From contig NW_019091542.1 of the NCBI RefSeq assembly GCF_001949145.1, positions 10,508 through 61,113 of the forward strand: a stretch of DNA of 50,606 nucleotides, in the 5' to 3' direction. The notes beneath the pieces were generated by a model. The model did not search any database. It was not told the DNA's origin and saw only the letters and a list, made by a program, of their open reading frames with translations. Shown in pieces: positions 38,301 to 50,335 of the stretch. The position numbers and the translations under genes were made by a program. This DNA is from Acanthaster planci. Lineage: Eukaryota; Echinodermata; Asteroidea; Valvatida; Acanthasteridae. Each line of letters starts with the position of its first letter. Positions within the stretch are counted from its first letter, which is position 1.

Positions 38301-41260
38301 CCAGCTTTGGATCAGTGAGGTTAAAGATTCCATCATGCCCCTGGGTAGGATAAAAAACCTACATCATACCTTAAAATCCAGTTCAGGTCATACAAATCCG
38401 TTTAATCTTCTCACGTTAAAGTCAATCAGCGGTCTGGGAGGACTAGATTTCCTCCCTTTTTGATTTTCCCGTGGTAGGTTTAGTCAGTTAAACATTACTA
38501 TTAGCATGAGGTACGGTCCCTAGAGACGCACACACAACATATAATATTACGTATGAGACTAGTTTTTTGTACAAAGTTTCATGATTGTAGATTTTCCAAC
38601 TGAACTCCCCACATTTTAAAACAGGATCAAATCAAATAACAAAATATCTGAAGTTGTAATCTAAGTCACGGTATGAGCCTAATGGGCAAACACATGCATT
38701 ACTTCATTATGAGAGGCAGCAAATTCAATAGATAACAAAATGTAAACGCAACTCATGTGGCAAAAAGTAACAACTTATTCCAAAACGTTTAATCTCTAAA
38801 GCCACGATCTCCCTTTAATTTTTGGCATCATCATAATCCACAAATGGCTATATCGACCTTGTATTAAAGTTAATTAATGACCAGAAGGCAAGAGATGTAA
38901 CTGACTGCGAAAATCTATAATTGCAGGACCAAACTCTCCCACGGAGGCTTAAAATAAGTTGACTGTTCTTTTTAGGTTTCCGTCTTAACCCATTCAAGGA
39001 TGTGATTATCGGCTACTGATACTTAACAATTCCAACTAACTACACCTTCCAAAACATTTCGCCGGTACATTATTCCTTTTTTCTCACATCTATTCAGTGT
39101 TACCCTTCCAAACAAATGGTAAAAACCAAAGGCCTCTGGCTATGCGCCACGAGGAAAGAACCAGCGTCTGTAGGCTGCCACGAATCATGGACTTCACGTC
39201 TATACTGCGCATGTTCGTTATACAACTCAATGCTAACACCAAGGGTAAAAATGCACTATAGCCCCGTTGAAAACAGTGTAACATTTAAAATGTTCTGGGC
39301 TTAATAACATATAAGTCGTCATTAGTGGAGTTTCTCGAACAAAATTTAATTATTGTCTCGCCTTAATCCTTCAATTTCTTTTCAATTTTTGGCGTGAGCT
39401 TCTTACAACACAAACTCACCTCTCGAAAAGAGATAATTCACAAGCCAACACGCAGCCATTTTTCTATTACGATATCCCTCCAACTTTTGGGGCATTTATT
39501 TATTTATTTATCAGTCAACAGTAATTTGACAACTTTGCCCTCAGATGGAAGCCCCTTAAACCAGGGAGTGGATCCTGACCTATATTTACCAAATCCCTCC
39601 ATTTTTTCGGCCAAACAATCTCCCTATTTCAAAATAAACTTTTCATGCAAATGAGCTCAGGAGAAATGGAATTTACACTGCTGGGTTATGTTATGTTACG
39701 GGTCACATGACGAGGTGATCTATACGCACAGACATGCTGAGCTCGTAGAGCTTTTCCTCTTTGCGCATGCACCATTATGTTTTAAGCTGTAGATAATCTG
39801 ACCATCAGACATAGGGGAGCGAATTTCATGCCCAGCCTTTACCAATCCCGTTGATAAACCATCGTGGTTTTATGGTTCAAGCCTCAGCAAACTTAATTAC
39901 CTTATCACCATTAACCGTTCAACCTCCTGTACACATATCTAAACATTTCATGAATATAATATCAGGCTGGAAAACTATAAATCACGAAATAATACTCTTT
40001 CTCCAGTACTTCAAATCCTAAGGACCGTATGGCTGACACTGAGTTTGTCCCTAGAGTGTTATAGTTGGCCGTTTTTGCCTGTATTTGCCTTCAGAAAACC
40101 CACTGTTTCATTAGCAGGAATATCAACCGATTCTGAAGCTGGATGGAACATTGTTTGGGAAATTTTCTCTTCCTTTGGTATCTGTGATTGCAATTTACGT
40201 CAGACCTTGTAGCATACTTGACTTACTTCGATCAAACTGTCATCACTTAAGTGCTTCAGTTCGAAGTGACAGATAACATGCAGCTAGCGGAACTCATAAA
40301 TACCACAGACTGATAGCCTACGGGAAGGTGAACAGAAAGTCTAGACAGAGAGGGCGCAATACACGAATGGCTCAGCTAAATAAAATAGGATTAAGAAGCC
40401 TTCCTATGTCAATTCTCGGAACACATTGGGTGACAAACATAAAAGTGTCAATGATTTATTCAATCACCTTGCGTTACTATGGGGGTGTCTACTGAGCCAG
40501 AACAACATTTTGCTGTACCTTAAAAGACACTATACTCTAAATTTTAGTACACAATAACTATTGCCTTCTAAATGCAAGGAATCGATAAACACTCGGCACC
40601 AATGACTAACAAAACGAAGTTCGATACCAATAGTCATTTGATTTGACACTTAATTTAATTAGTTAACTGCCAACAGCATCAGGTTACGCGAGAGGGTCGC
40701 ATTGCAAAGTTCAGCGCAACTTGAATAGGGTAGCTGTTTTTGTTATTAACGTGAATGCCGTATGAAACGCTAAAAAGGTAAAATTCTTACAAAATGCAGG
40801 GTTCTTATAAATAATAAACACTAAGGGAAGAAAAAAGTCAATATTTGATCGGGCAGTGTTTGATTCAGTGATTTGATTACAATTTGTGGGTCACATTACA
40901 AGTTTGCATTCAAGCACGGGATAGAAATTTTTACACTTATCTGTTATGCAGCTAAATCAACTGTCGAGAAGTGTTTAAAAATGTCAAAGGTTAAATTAAT
41001 GGGATCAATGGTCATACTTAGGTCAAATGTTAAAAGCTCCAGCACGAAATTATCTCAAGTTCAGCACTTTCAATGTAAACTGAATCCTTTAGAAGCTTAA
41101 CTCGATCTGAATGGCTGTCGACGAGTTGACAACAATCAAGATCAAGAACGCGTGGTTAAACGGGCACGTTTTGTTCTTCACTATTTATCCAAATTTACCG
41201 ATGTTCTCTCTTTTTCTGGCCAATTCTTGAGCGGATACACTGACAGTTTGTTTGCAACCT
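35311..41260. other. Gene-free AT-rich intergenic DNA
   Basis: No gene with domain or splice support was found. A 66-codon plus frame at 36228-36428 (starting MGVLESHDVLETLKIQ) reads like a helical protein, but it overlaps a minus frame of similar length and I recognise nothing in it. A perfect palindrome GACATATC-G-GATATGTC lies at 38004-38020, and an inverted pair ATCCAGGA/TCCTGGAT lies near 37313-37354. Confidence 0.4.
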
Positions 41261-41329
41261 TTGATTGTTTGATTGATTGATTGGTTGGTTGGTTGGTTGG
41301 TTGGTTGGTTGGTTGGTTGGTTGGTTGGT
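41261..41329 (+). repeat. (TTGA)n/(TTGG)n microsatellite
   Basis: GATT units run directly into about 12 perfect TTGG units that end at 41329. Confidence 0.96.
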
Positions 41330-44278
41330 CTTAAATAGCATTTCAATATTTAATTTGTGATTAACCTTACAGGTAAACTATTTTAATAGCTTAAAAATTA
41401 AGTTTAGATCACAGTTACAAGCAATGAGGTTTAATTCCAGAAGGAGAAAAATACATGCAGTACACAATTGAAAAACAACTTGAAACACAGTTCCCTGTAA
41501 AAATAACAAATACATTAACAGTTTGGCTGTTTTTAACGAAGCGAGCCCAGAGATGTCGCCTATCCACGCTGAAACTACATGTAGTTAAGTAAACATCAAT
41601 GAAAATTCATCTGAGTCAACCACCTGAGATTCATGTCACATCCCTAAGACTGTATAAAACAGACTCGGTCTTTGTACATCGCAACGACTCTGATGGAGTA
41701 TCATCACAACATGACATGACTAGCGTGAATGTTTGCCTAATTCCCTCCATTTTCAATAAGCACAACTGAACTTCCAATAATCACACACAATGACAGCCTA
41801 TGGCATGTGAGTCTAGCGGCGATAAGATTTACTCACAGAAGAGTTGATTTGGTTAACACGCTCCAAACTTGTCAAGTGTCCAACTCTTCTATTTACTCAG
41901 GTTGCAGTATTTAATTGTCACATTGCCCAATTCCATGAAACAGTTACAATCACAAGGTGAAGCAATGAACACTGTGACCATGCAAACTGATTCTTTTGAT
42001 TTCCCGATTCTGTGTCACAAAATAGAGTCGTCATATTCCTGAACTTGTATTCTTAATACTACAATATCTTTGTAAATAATGAGCGCACGCAAATTTGTTA
42101 GAAAACAGAATTTACTAACAAGCCCCTCTCCCAAACGAAACAAATCAAAATCTGGCTTGGAATTATAAAAGTACAAAGTAACCCCAACCCCTATCATGTT
42201 ATGAACACGTGGACGCAAGGCGAAACGTTAAGTCCAACGTGTTTCAATTTCAGACGAACCGGTATGTGTGACAAAATCTGTTTCTCCGTCTATCTACTGT
42301 CCTAGAGTTGTCAATCGGTCATTCCGTCATTACATCATGAAACAACATTTCCGATCCAAGAATACCTCCGTGTGGATGCTACTGCGACGAAGACCTTACA
42401 ACAACCAAAGTTAACAAAACAATCACAGTAAAAGCAGTCATAAATAACTGGGTTCACTGCATTGGCAATACAGTAAAGATAACAGCAAATACATGTACAT
42501 GATGTTGAAGCATCCAGTGCGATCACGCTGACAGGTGGAATGTTTCGAAACGTCTGTGCAGCGCTTTGATTGCAAATAAAGGGCCACTTTCCACATGCTG
42601 ATGAGTCGCTGTTTTATGCCTAGTTATTACAACTGCTTTATGACAAAATAATGTCAAGGATTTGTTTAAATTCATGCCTCTAAGATTTCTGTAATGTATA
42701 TTTTCAGCTATAAAGAAGCAAAAAAATGGTAACATGGCGGGGAGTCTCTTCGCCATTATTAAAGAAAATTTTATAAATCGTGCATAAATTCAACTACATG
42801 TATACTACTTTTGCATTGATACCACTGAACAAAAACCAGTTTTCCTTTAGTAATCTTTTATCAAGGAAACAGATTGTCTGCCTTTGGCAGTTTACCCAGA
42901 GTAGTCGAAAGGACAAGGAAAGATTCGGCAATCTCTCAGACGACTGGCGCCAAGTCTATAGACTCCACTCGTAGCGACGAGTTGATCCATCGAATCTCAC
43001 TGATGGATTTTAAGACGACATTTAAGGCATGATTGCATACAGACTGTGTCTCACACGTGTCTCACCTCGTGCAAGAAACAAAGAAAATGCTTTTACGGCA
43101 GGCATTGCACAAAGCTTAATAACCGAAGCAACATTATGCAAAAAACCAACAGTAGGCAAGGAAAGAGTATTATGCGATGAGTGCTGTGGTAATCACGTTA
43201 GTTCTTTAGCACTTTACTTAAAATAAAATGTAATATCACTTCTAAGTAATCGTATTTTGTAAGAACTATAAGCATGATACATTGCTTATTTCATGAATCG
43301 GAGGATGTACGAAGGATCATTTCACGAAGAACAAACCAAGACAAAGACAAACCAAGAATCGCAATGATTTGGAGCAGTCTTGCATTTAAAGTAAGGTCCT
43401 GGAATTACAGACGTAAAGTAGCAAGGATGCACGTACACGTACCTAGGTTTGGTTTTGCATCATACATCCAGCTGAGCATGCCCGAGTCAGAAGTGTCCAA
43501 TTAAATTGCAAGCGCGATCTTGCGCGGGCAAAAACAACAACCTTTCCCCCAACCCACGATTTAAAAAAAGAAAAGAAATGAAAGACTAAATGCTAGATAT
43601 TTAGAAACAGTGTAAAGAAATGACGTTATATGAGAAATATTCCAAATGTGGGGCTCCCCTAAAAACAAGTGGTCCTCTACAAATTTTGTTTTGGGATCTG
43701 CCTTGCATTTGTTTATTCAACCATTAACAATTTACGAAAAACTGTGACATTAGCGGGAATTGTCAAATCAACAGCTTTACTCACGGTCCCAACATCCTTG
43801 CTTTTATTTGCTGGTGTTGCTTTCTTAGGGTTTTGGTGCTAATGTTTGATAAATGTACCGATTATTTTCTTTCCTACTCACCAATAAAGTATTTTTTGAA
43901 AAAAAAGTCAAAGGGGGGTGGGCAAGTTATCCCCCCATAGGCCTCTGCTCCCAAACCACACATGGACATGCATGGAGTGAAAAAGATAAACTAGTGATGT
44001 CAGTGATGAGTACTTACACCTAACAAATCCACTCCTTCGTGCTTGTGTCTGCCCTCACACTATACAAGAACCCATCATTCGTGCCTCCCTCGCTCAATTC
44101 CTGGACTAGTCCATGGCAGGGGCATTCCTGGATTGTCATCTACTGGAAGGTGGGAACCTACAGTCTCATCAGGCTTGACTGTCTGATAATCATACCTTCT
44201 TCATTCAACTAAATTCAATTTCATTTGGGGATGGGTGATGCATACATTGTATTTCTTTTCTACCGGCTCCATCTCACA
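41330..44278. other. Intergenic DNA downstream of the CCDC59-like gene
   Basis: No gene recognised. Short frames (42523-42756 minus, 43274-43504 plus) lack domains. The part closest to 44278 may hold the 3' untranslated region of the CCDC59-like gene. Confidence 0.4.
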
Positions 44279-44386
44279 GTAACTGATACTCCGGTTGATA
44301 CATGATATTTGTTAGAGCTTGGCCATTAGCTCGTAACTGATACTCCGGTTGATACATGATATTTGTTAGAGCTTGGCCATTAGCTC
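44279..44386 (+). repeat. Exact 54-bp tandem duplication
   Basis: Two copies of a 54-bp unit beginning GTAACTGATACTCCGG and ending CATTAGCTC lie head to tail (44279-44332 and 44333-44386) with no mismatch that I can see. It lies about 180-290 bp downstream of the CCDC59-like stop codon, possibly within the transcript's 3' untranslated region. The lack of divergence suggests a recent event or an assembly duplication. Confidence 0.93.
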
Positions 44387-44565
44387 ACAAGTCACTGTGA
44401 TAACTTTGCAACCACATTTCATATTAAACTTTAAAAGCAGGGATGCAGCTTCCAACACTGCACTTGTCCAGTTTTAAGGTTCAGTCACATCTGGCATCAA
44501 CCTCAGGCCATCTCAGTTTCTTCAGCAATTAAGATATGAGTCACTCTACACTGATTTGGCTAATC

Positions 44566-46029
44566 CTATGATGTTGTTTGTGACGCTATATTTTGCAGTA
44601 AGTAATCCATGTGATATTTAATAATTGGTTGACCTCTTGGAGTTCGTTTGCTCAGCATTTTGTGACGTGCTTCTTTCTTCTCTCGATATCTCCTCAAAGC
44701 TTCCTCTCTTGCCTCCCGTCTTGCCTTCCTGTCCTGCAAGAAAAATAAACCATTTACTGTGTACATGTACATAAAGTCCTTCAGTACAAATGTAGTTCAT
44801 TCAAATAGGACTCTTTACATACGTGCCATTGAGTTGGTCAAAGTCAAGAGCACAGTAAATGCAAAACATTTAAGTAACAAAGGAGACTCAAAATTATTAT
44901 AGGCATTTACTCCCTGCATGTATTAAAGTGATTTTGAGGATTTAAATGTAAAGTACGGCAAACCTGATTAATTTCCTTTTATTTCCCCTTGGAGTTTAAT
45001 ACCTGTAGAATCTGTTGATGTTCTTTTGTTAGCCACTGACGTTGCTGTTCAGCTTGAGTATATCGATTAATAGACATCACCTGCTCATCTCTGGAATGAA
45101 CTGTACGTTTAGCTTTGGAGAATTTTTTCTTTGGATTTTGCACTTGTCCCTTTGCATTCCTGAAAAATCAAACAAAGGAAAGAGGCATCAATCAACATCA
45201 TTCTTTGAGTTAAACTGTCCTCACGTAATTCACGTTCCAACACTGAATTCCAAAAAAGCAATCAAATGCAAATCCTCCTGGTCCATACAAAATATAAAGA
45301 GAATTTAGTCAACCAGTAGCTTAGAAAGTTTAAATGACAAGTCTCAGACCTTGGGCCACAGGTTTGACATACTTTGTATACAATGCCCTTTTCTTATGAT
45401 GTCCTTCTACCTCTACTGAATCTTCAGTTGATCTCAGAGCAATGCCTGCAACAATCTTTGAGTCAGCTCTTCTAGATTTGTGTATCAATTTCTTGTACGA
45501 GTTTAAAACTTTTCTTTTCCGTTTATCAGCATATCCTTGGCCTGAAAATCAAGAAGGACAAAAATAGTGTTGGTTAAAGAAAATGGGTAAGAGTCTCCGT
45601 GCTGGTTAAATTGAATAAAAAATGCTATGGCGTGTCTTCTCTCTTTTGCTTCACACATCTCCAACTCCGCCCCCAGCCCAAGACAAACAAAACAAAAAAA
45701 AAAACAGGTAAAAATATCACCTTTCATGCCTTCTGGCTTTTCCATTTTCTTTTCAGCCTAGCTCTCCTGGTTTTGCACTCAGAGCAAGCTTAATAAATTA
45801 TCAATTATATGTCCTCTGCAAAATAAATTTAGTAATTGTGTGTGAAGGATGCTTATTTTCGATTGAACCAATGATTTAAAGCTTTAATTTTCACGTAACT
45901 AATGCCGTGCTTCTGAATACGTAATCGCTCATTCTTACCTTCGGTTATGTTTCCAATCATTTTCTTCGAATGATAAGGCCCTCCAGGTTTTGTTTTTCCG
46001 GAATCCTTAGAGTAGCTAGTTTTAGTCAT
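44566..46029 (-). CDS. CCDC59: CCDC59/TAP26-like (Fyv7 family) ribosome-biogenesis protein, four exons
   Basis: Exons in transcript order are 46029-45939, 45541-45373, 45159-45003 and 44733-44566, with phases 1, 2 and 0 in agreement and a 194-residue product; human CCDC59 has 241. The protein is very basic and helical. Near residue 35, KRKRKVLNSYKKLIHKSRR corresponds to the RRKLKIQQSYKKLLRK stretch of CCDC59. The C-terminal exon has REAREEALRRYREKKEARHK, LSKRTPRGQP and IIKYHMDYLLQNI, matching the family's KKTKKGQP...MEYLLQKI signature. The yeast relative Fyv7 acts in small-subunit rRNA processing in the nucleolus; human TAP26 was described as a partner of TTF-1. The middle is shorter than in mammals. 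The internal donor at 45373 (AAA|GTATGT) was chosen because it restores frame; the exon stays open some bases further. The start Met is followed by TKTSYSKDSG, and no earlier in-frame Met was used. Confidence 0.87.
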
Positions 46030-47689
46030 CCTCTCTTTTCACATAAGGAGAAAAATAAGCCTTATATTAAACTGCTAAAGTACGAGCTACATACAGCAGG
46101 TACACACAGCAGCACAGCAACGTGGATCGTAGGCAAAATAGCAATATCATGTGAGGGCGCTATTTAAAAACCACGGCAAGATGAAACTTCATACAAAATT
46201 AATGATTGAACTGCATCTTACGAAACAGCTGCATTGATTAAGCCATCACAAAAGCAAATTTCTTGTAGAGGGCGCGTGTCGATTCCTACTAATATTGGGA
46301 AAGACTTTGGACGTCATCATGATGACATCATGATTGATTGATATGGCACAACAATATTTCATGAAATAGAATCCGAAATGAAGACATTATTCACTGAAAG
46401 TAGCCCATTATTTTAGTTTACAACCAACTAGCATTAATTATGTACAATTTTGGAGTTCTGTAGAAATTCACGAATCTTTATTTTACTACTGCGGGATCCT
46501 ATTACATAGGTATGGATCTAGATTTAGGAAAGGTGGATGTATAAAAACACAGTTGGGTGTTAATCTTTCCAAAGCACATAGCTTTGTCAATTGGTTGTGA
46601 GGAATATATGGCAGGAAAACTAAAATAAATCTAGGAGTTAGTACAGATTCAATAATATTTGACTCAATAATGATATACGACAAGTTTCCATCTCCTCCCT
46701 GTCAGTTTCCGTTGGGTCTGTGTGTGTATGGGGGATAGCAACCATTCCATCACCAGCTTACGCTACTAGACTGTTTACTGATCATCAGACATGGACATTT
46801 TTAAAATCCGTTTTGCGTCCCCCTCCCAAAAAGGCACCTCTGAGTCTTTTGGGGATGAATTACGATCCAATCCAACAAAAAGTTGGTTTTTGGCAAATAT
46901 GGGCCCCTCCCCGGGTGAACAGGGATCCATGCATATTAGGCAGTCAAGTTGAGTTTGGTTTAATAAGTTGGATATAATTAGATCCGTAGAATGGAAATCT
47001 ATGAAGTTCGCATCGAAGTTCTCTCTAATTTTTATAGAAAACGAACGAACAAACACCCCCCCATTATAAACATAAAGGATCAAATCCACATAAGTAATAA
47101 TTTTAAAGCCACTCTTTGAAAACGTTTTAATCATTGTGTAGCCGCATATGAACTTTCAAAGTTATTTGTGTAAGTCGTTTGGCAGATATGTTTCAATAAA
47201 TATTAGACCATTTTTCTGACAATTCCTTCAAGACCTTTCTTTGCCGTCTTTATTGCTCATCGTTGTGTTTAATTTATTCCAGTTTTACTGTTGTAGGGAA
47301 ACGATTGCTGGACGCTTTTTAGAATATACTTCTTCTATAGGATGCCGTGTATGTCTTTGGATGATTTTGGTGTAATGTTGTTGCAACTTGAACAGTAGCA
47401 TGCAATGGTCATTTCAATATTAATTTATTGTCACTGTGAGCAATTGCAATTCAGGAGACTGAGAAACGTTTCGTCAATCAATATAACTTTTTTCAGTTCA
47501 ACATTTTAATTCAGCCAGGTCAAATGCATAAGCCAGTGTTTGGGTCCATACTCTTGGCATTTCACGTGAGTTTATGTTGTTTTGTTTTAATGGCGCTTTC
47601 AGCAACTCAGGCTATTTGCGCCAATTACAGAACGTTTATTCATACACCTTATTAATGATCAGCATCACATTACGGAGTTAGGAAGAAGG
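46030..47689. other. Upstream region of the CCDC59-like gene
   Basis: The promoter should lie just above 46029; no TATA box is evident. A palindromic cluster of CATCATGATGACATCATGAT words lies at 46315-46335 and includes TGACATCA, similar to a CRE/ATF site. No gene was found in the rest. Confidence 0.4.
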
Positions 47690-47694
47690 TCCAG

Positions 47695-47870
47695 TTTTAG
47701 AGGTAGGAGGAAACCGGAGTACCCGGCGAAAACCTGCGAGAGCGAGTACGGACTGGAAACCAAATGCACTTAAAGCCTGGGCCAAGGCGGGACACGAACC
47801 CGGGCCTCATTCCTGGGGCAAAGCTGGGAATGAACCGCTACGCTAACCTTCTCTCCCACGAGAGTTTAAG
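47695..47870 (-). mobile_element. tRNA-related SINE with a conserved GGAAACCGGAGTACCCGG block
   Basis: On the minus strand an A box-like word (TAGCGTAGCGG, 47835-47845) precedes a B box (GGTTCGTGTCC, within 47789-47801). On the plus side of these lies GGAGGAAACCGGAGTACCCG at about 47707, a block I recognise as recurring next to tRNA-like sequence in repeats from several animal genomes. The 47764-47946 open frame across it is not a gene. The family name is uncertain. Confidence 0.75.
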
Positions 47871-50335
47871 TTCCCCACTGCAGCCTTTTTGTACCCTCAC
47901 CAAATTCTGCTGCGCAGTAGTTCAGTCGACCACCTGCCCAACCTGACGCAGACAATAGGGATCCGGAAACTTTCTGTCTCATGTTCGTCGGAAAAGACCT
48001 CACCTGTTTCTAGCGGGTACCACGTGTTGCTGACTATTGTGTCTAATCCACAACATGCGCGCTTATTTTAACAAAATGCCGATACAGCGCTTCATCATGC
48101 ACCTGTTTGCAAATGATATACGATAAAAACGCTGACGTAACGAACTCCGGCCTCTGAACACAATGTACTTTCTACAACATGCATATTCATCAAATTTTCT
48201 TTTGTGTTTCCGGTTTTTAATGAATATTCATACTATCTGTGTATCGAGCACGTGTATTTTTAGAGACTGTTGCGGGGCAGTGCTCATTGTGATTCACGGG
48301 GGTCACTTTTTCTGAGGGACAAAAGTTGGTTCCAGCTTCGTGTCACAGTATGGAGGAGCGGGACGTCAAATCCGAATCTTAGAACGCACAGGCTCCGTCA
48401 GCTGAAGCATGTAAGCACTTGAAATCTAAAAATGTACGTCGGATAGGATTAGAGGTTATTCCAAACCGACAGCCTCTGCCGAAAATCCAAATCCAGTGCG
48501 AATCTGACAAAATATGAGCTAAGCTCACATAGTTCATAACTAGGGGACCGATTTCTAGAGTCAATGTACCTTTATTATAAAATGAACAATTTCATGGAAC
48601 TGTTGAAGACCAAAACAAAAATCTGCGATGAAGTTTAGGCCGCTGATTAAAATGTCATCAGCCTCAGTTTTTGTAATCTTTTTTCGAGGACGGGCAAAAA
48701 TACAAACCAAACTCACATATACTAATACGTCACACTATTTATTTATTTTAATCTTCAAAATTCAAAATGAACTCACATAATAACTTTTGTTGAAAAGAGA
48801 AAATAAATTACAGGACTTAGTTTGAGGATATAAGCAAAAATATTCATGATCTGAAATATACATAGTATATAGTATAACCCCTCGAATTTCTTTTGCAGTC
48901 CTATTTCAGAGAGCTGCGCATAAAGGTAAGCCATGTGACAACTTAGGAATCACAAGATATGAAAATTTACATCAATGGTAGCTTTTCTTATTGTCACGAT
49001 GGCAGCCCCTTCCCCTCTAGTAAATTTTTGCTATTTATCTAAACCATCATAAAATGAATAATTTAAAAGAAAATAGCCGAGTCGCTCTCATTTTTAGCCG
49101 GACTTTCAGTTATCACTTTTTTGTATGTCCATTTCGGGATTTTAATAATTTGTCATCACTGAAACAAGCGTATTTCTTTAAATCTCATAAGTAAGGCCAA
49201 TTATCGTTAGATTAATTTTGTACTCACCACATTCACTTCTACAAGGATTTTTTTATTTTTCTGCCAACAGTAATTAATAAATTAAATTAATAAAATTGTG
49301 TCTTTAGATATACGCCAAACTAGCGAGCAGGGTCCCGAATTCCCCCATTAAGTTGAATGGAGGTTTCCATGACGTCATTGCGCAGCTGATATGCTGTGGC
49401 GATGTTGCATTTCCAGTAAATTTACATATGAGACATGATGAAAGAGAAACGTTGACGAAAATGGCGCGACGTGGGGAGAAAAAACATCAGAAACTGCCCC
49501 GAAATACGCATCCTCCCCCTGCAATCAACGCCTGGAGAACTTTTTAGAGATTGTACCACCAATTCGGGGCAAAATCTGGTGGATTTGATAGTTGTAAGAA
49601 AGGAAAGAGATAGATAAACAACGCCATTTGGAAAGGACACGACACCCTTGGAGATTTCATTGTCTGGTGGCAGAATTCCTGAACCTCGTGATAGCTGTGG
49701 TGTGCAACCATAACGATTTGGCGATGAAAACCCGGCCAAAATCATCCAGAACTCTTACACATAAAAGGTATTTTGTCAAAGAAGATATTTTCTCTCTAAA
49801 AAATTGTGTCATCTATTCTGGTGCCTGTGTTTTCATGTTTGGTAGCAATTTCATCATTGAGTGGAGAGGGCTGTGATGATACATGTACATGATGTATATA
49901 TCCGGGCTGTAAGCCTGTGTGCAGATGTTGCAACTAAGCGAGCAAGTTACTAACTAGTATAGTCATAGGCCTACCCAAGTTGTAAATTCTCTGCGGCATG
50001 ACTTGATACTAATCACATTGCAGTTCCATTCGTTATGCATCTGTACGTGGGAATGGAGAAGAATTAAGAAAAAGACTTCAAAGACCCAGTAATGAATTAT
50101 CACATCCTGACTAATGTAATAATCAAAAGAGTTGGACATGATTGGCCTCGCGTAATCTGCAATTTATGTTGGGCCTACTTCATGTATTCTGGTACTTAGT
50201 AGCTGGGTGCTTAATTCCATGAGGTTGGGGCACAATTTGTGACGGTGTCCTTGTTACATGGGTAACTTTTACCACCTGTCATGACCTGTACGAGGCTGTA
50301 GAGTAAATCATTTACTCTGTAAAAATAACACACAC
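47871..50335. other. No convincing gene; one possible first-exon region
   Basis: A CRE-like ATGACGTCATTGCGCA lies at 49369-49384, and a short plus frame starts at AAAATGGCGCG (49459) and encodes a 28-residue basic peptide (MARRGEKKHQKLPRNT...). The opposite strand is also open (49422-49745). A splice-donor-like GTAAGCA occurs near 48411. None of this joins into a model that I would defend. Confidence 0.4.

Noticed and set aside
45599-45793. Plus-strand frame inside the CCDC59-like gene
   Set aside because: Lies in intron 1 of the minus-strand gene and contains a poly-Lys run from an A-rich tract.
48349-48411. First exon with ATGGAGGAGCGGGAC and donor-like GTAAGCA
   Set aside because: The frame stops after ten codons before the donor, and no downstream exon could be linked.
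49422-49745. 107-codon minus-strand frame
   Set aside because: No family match; overlaps a plus-strand frame and a putative promoter word.
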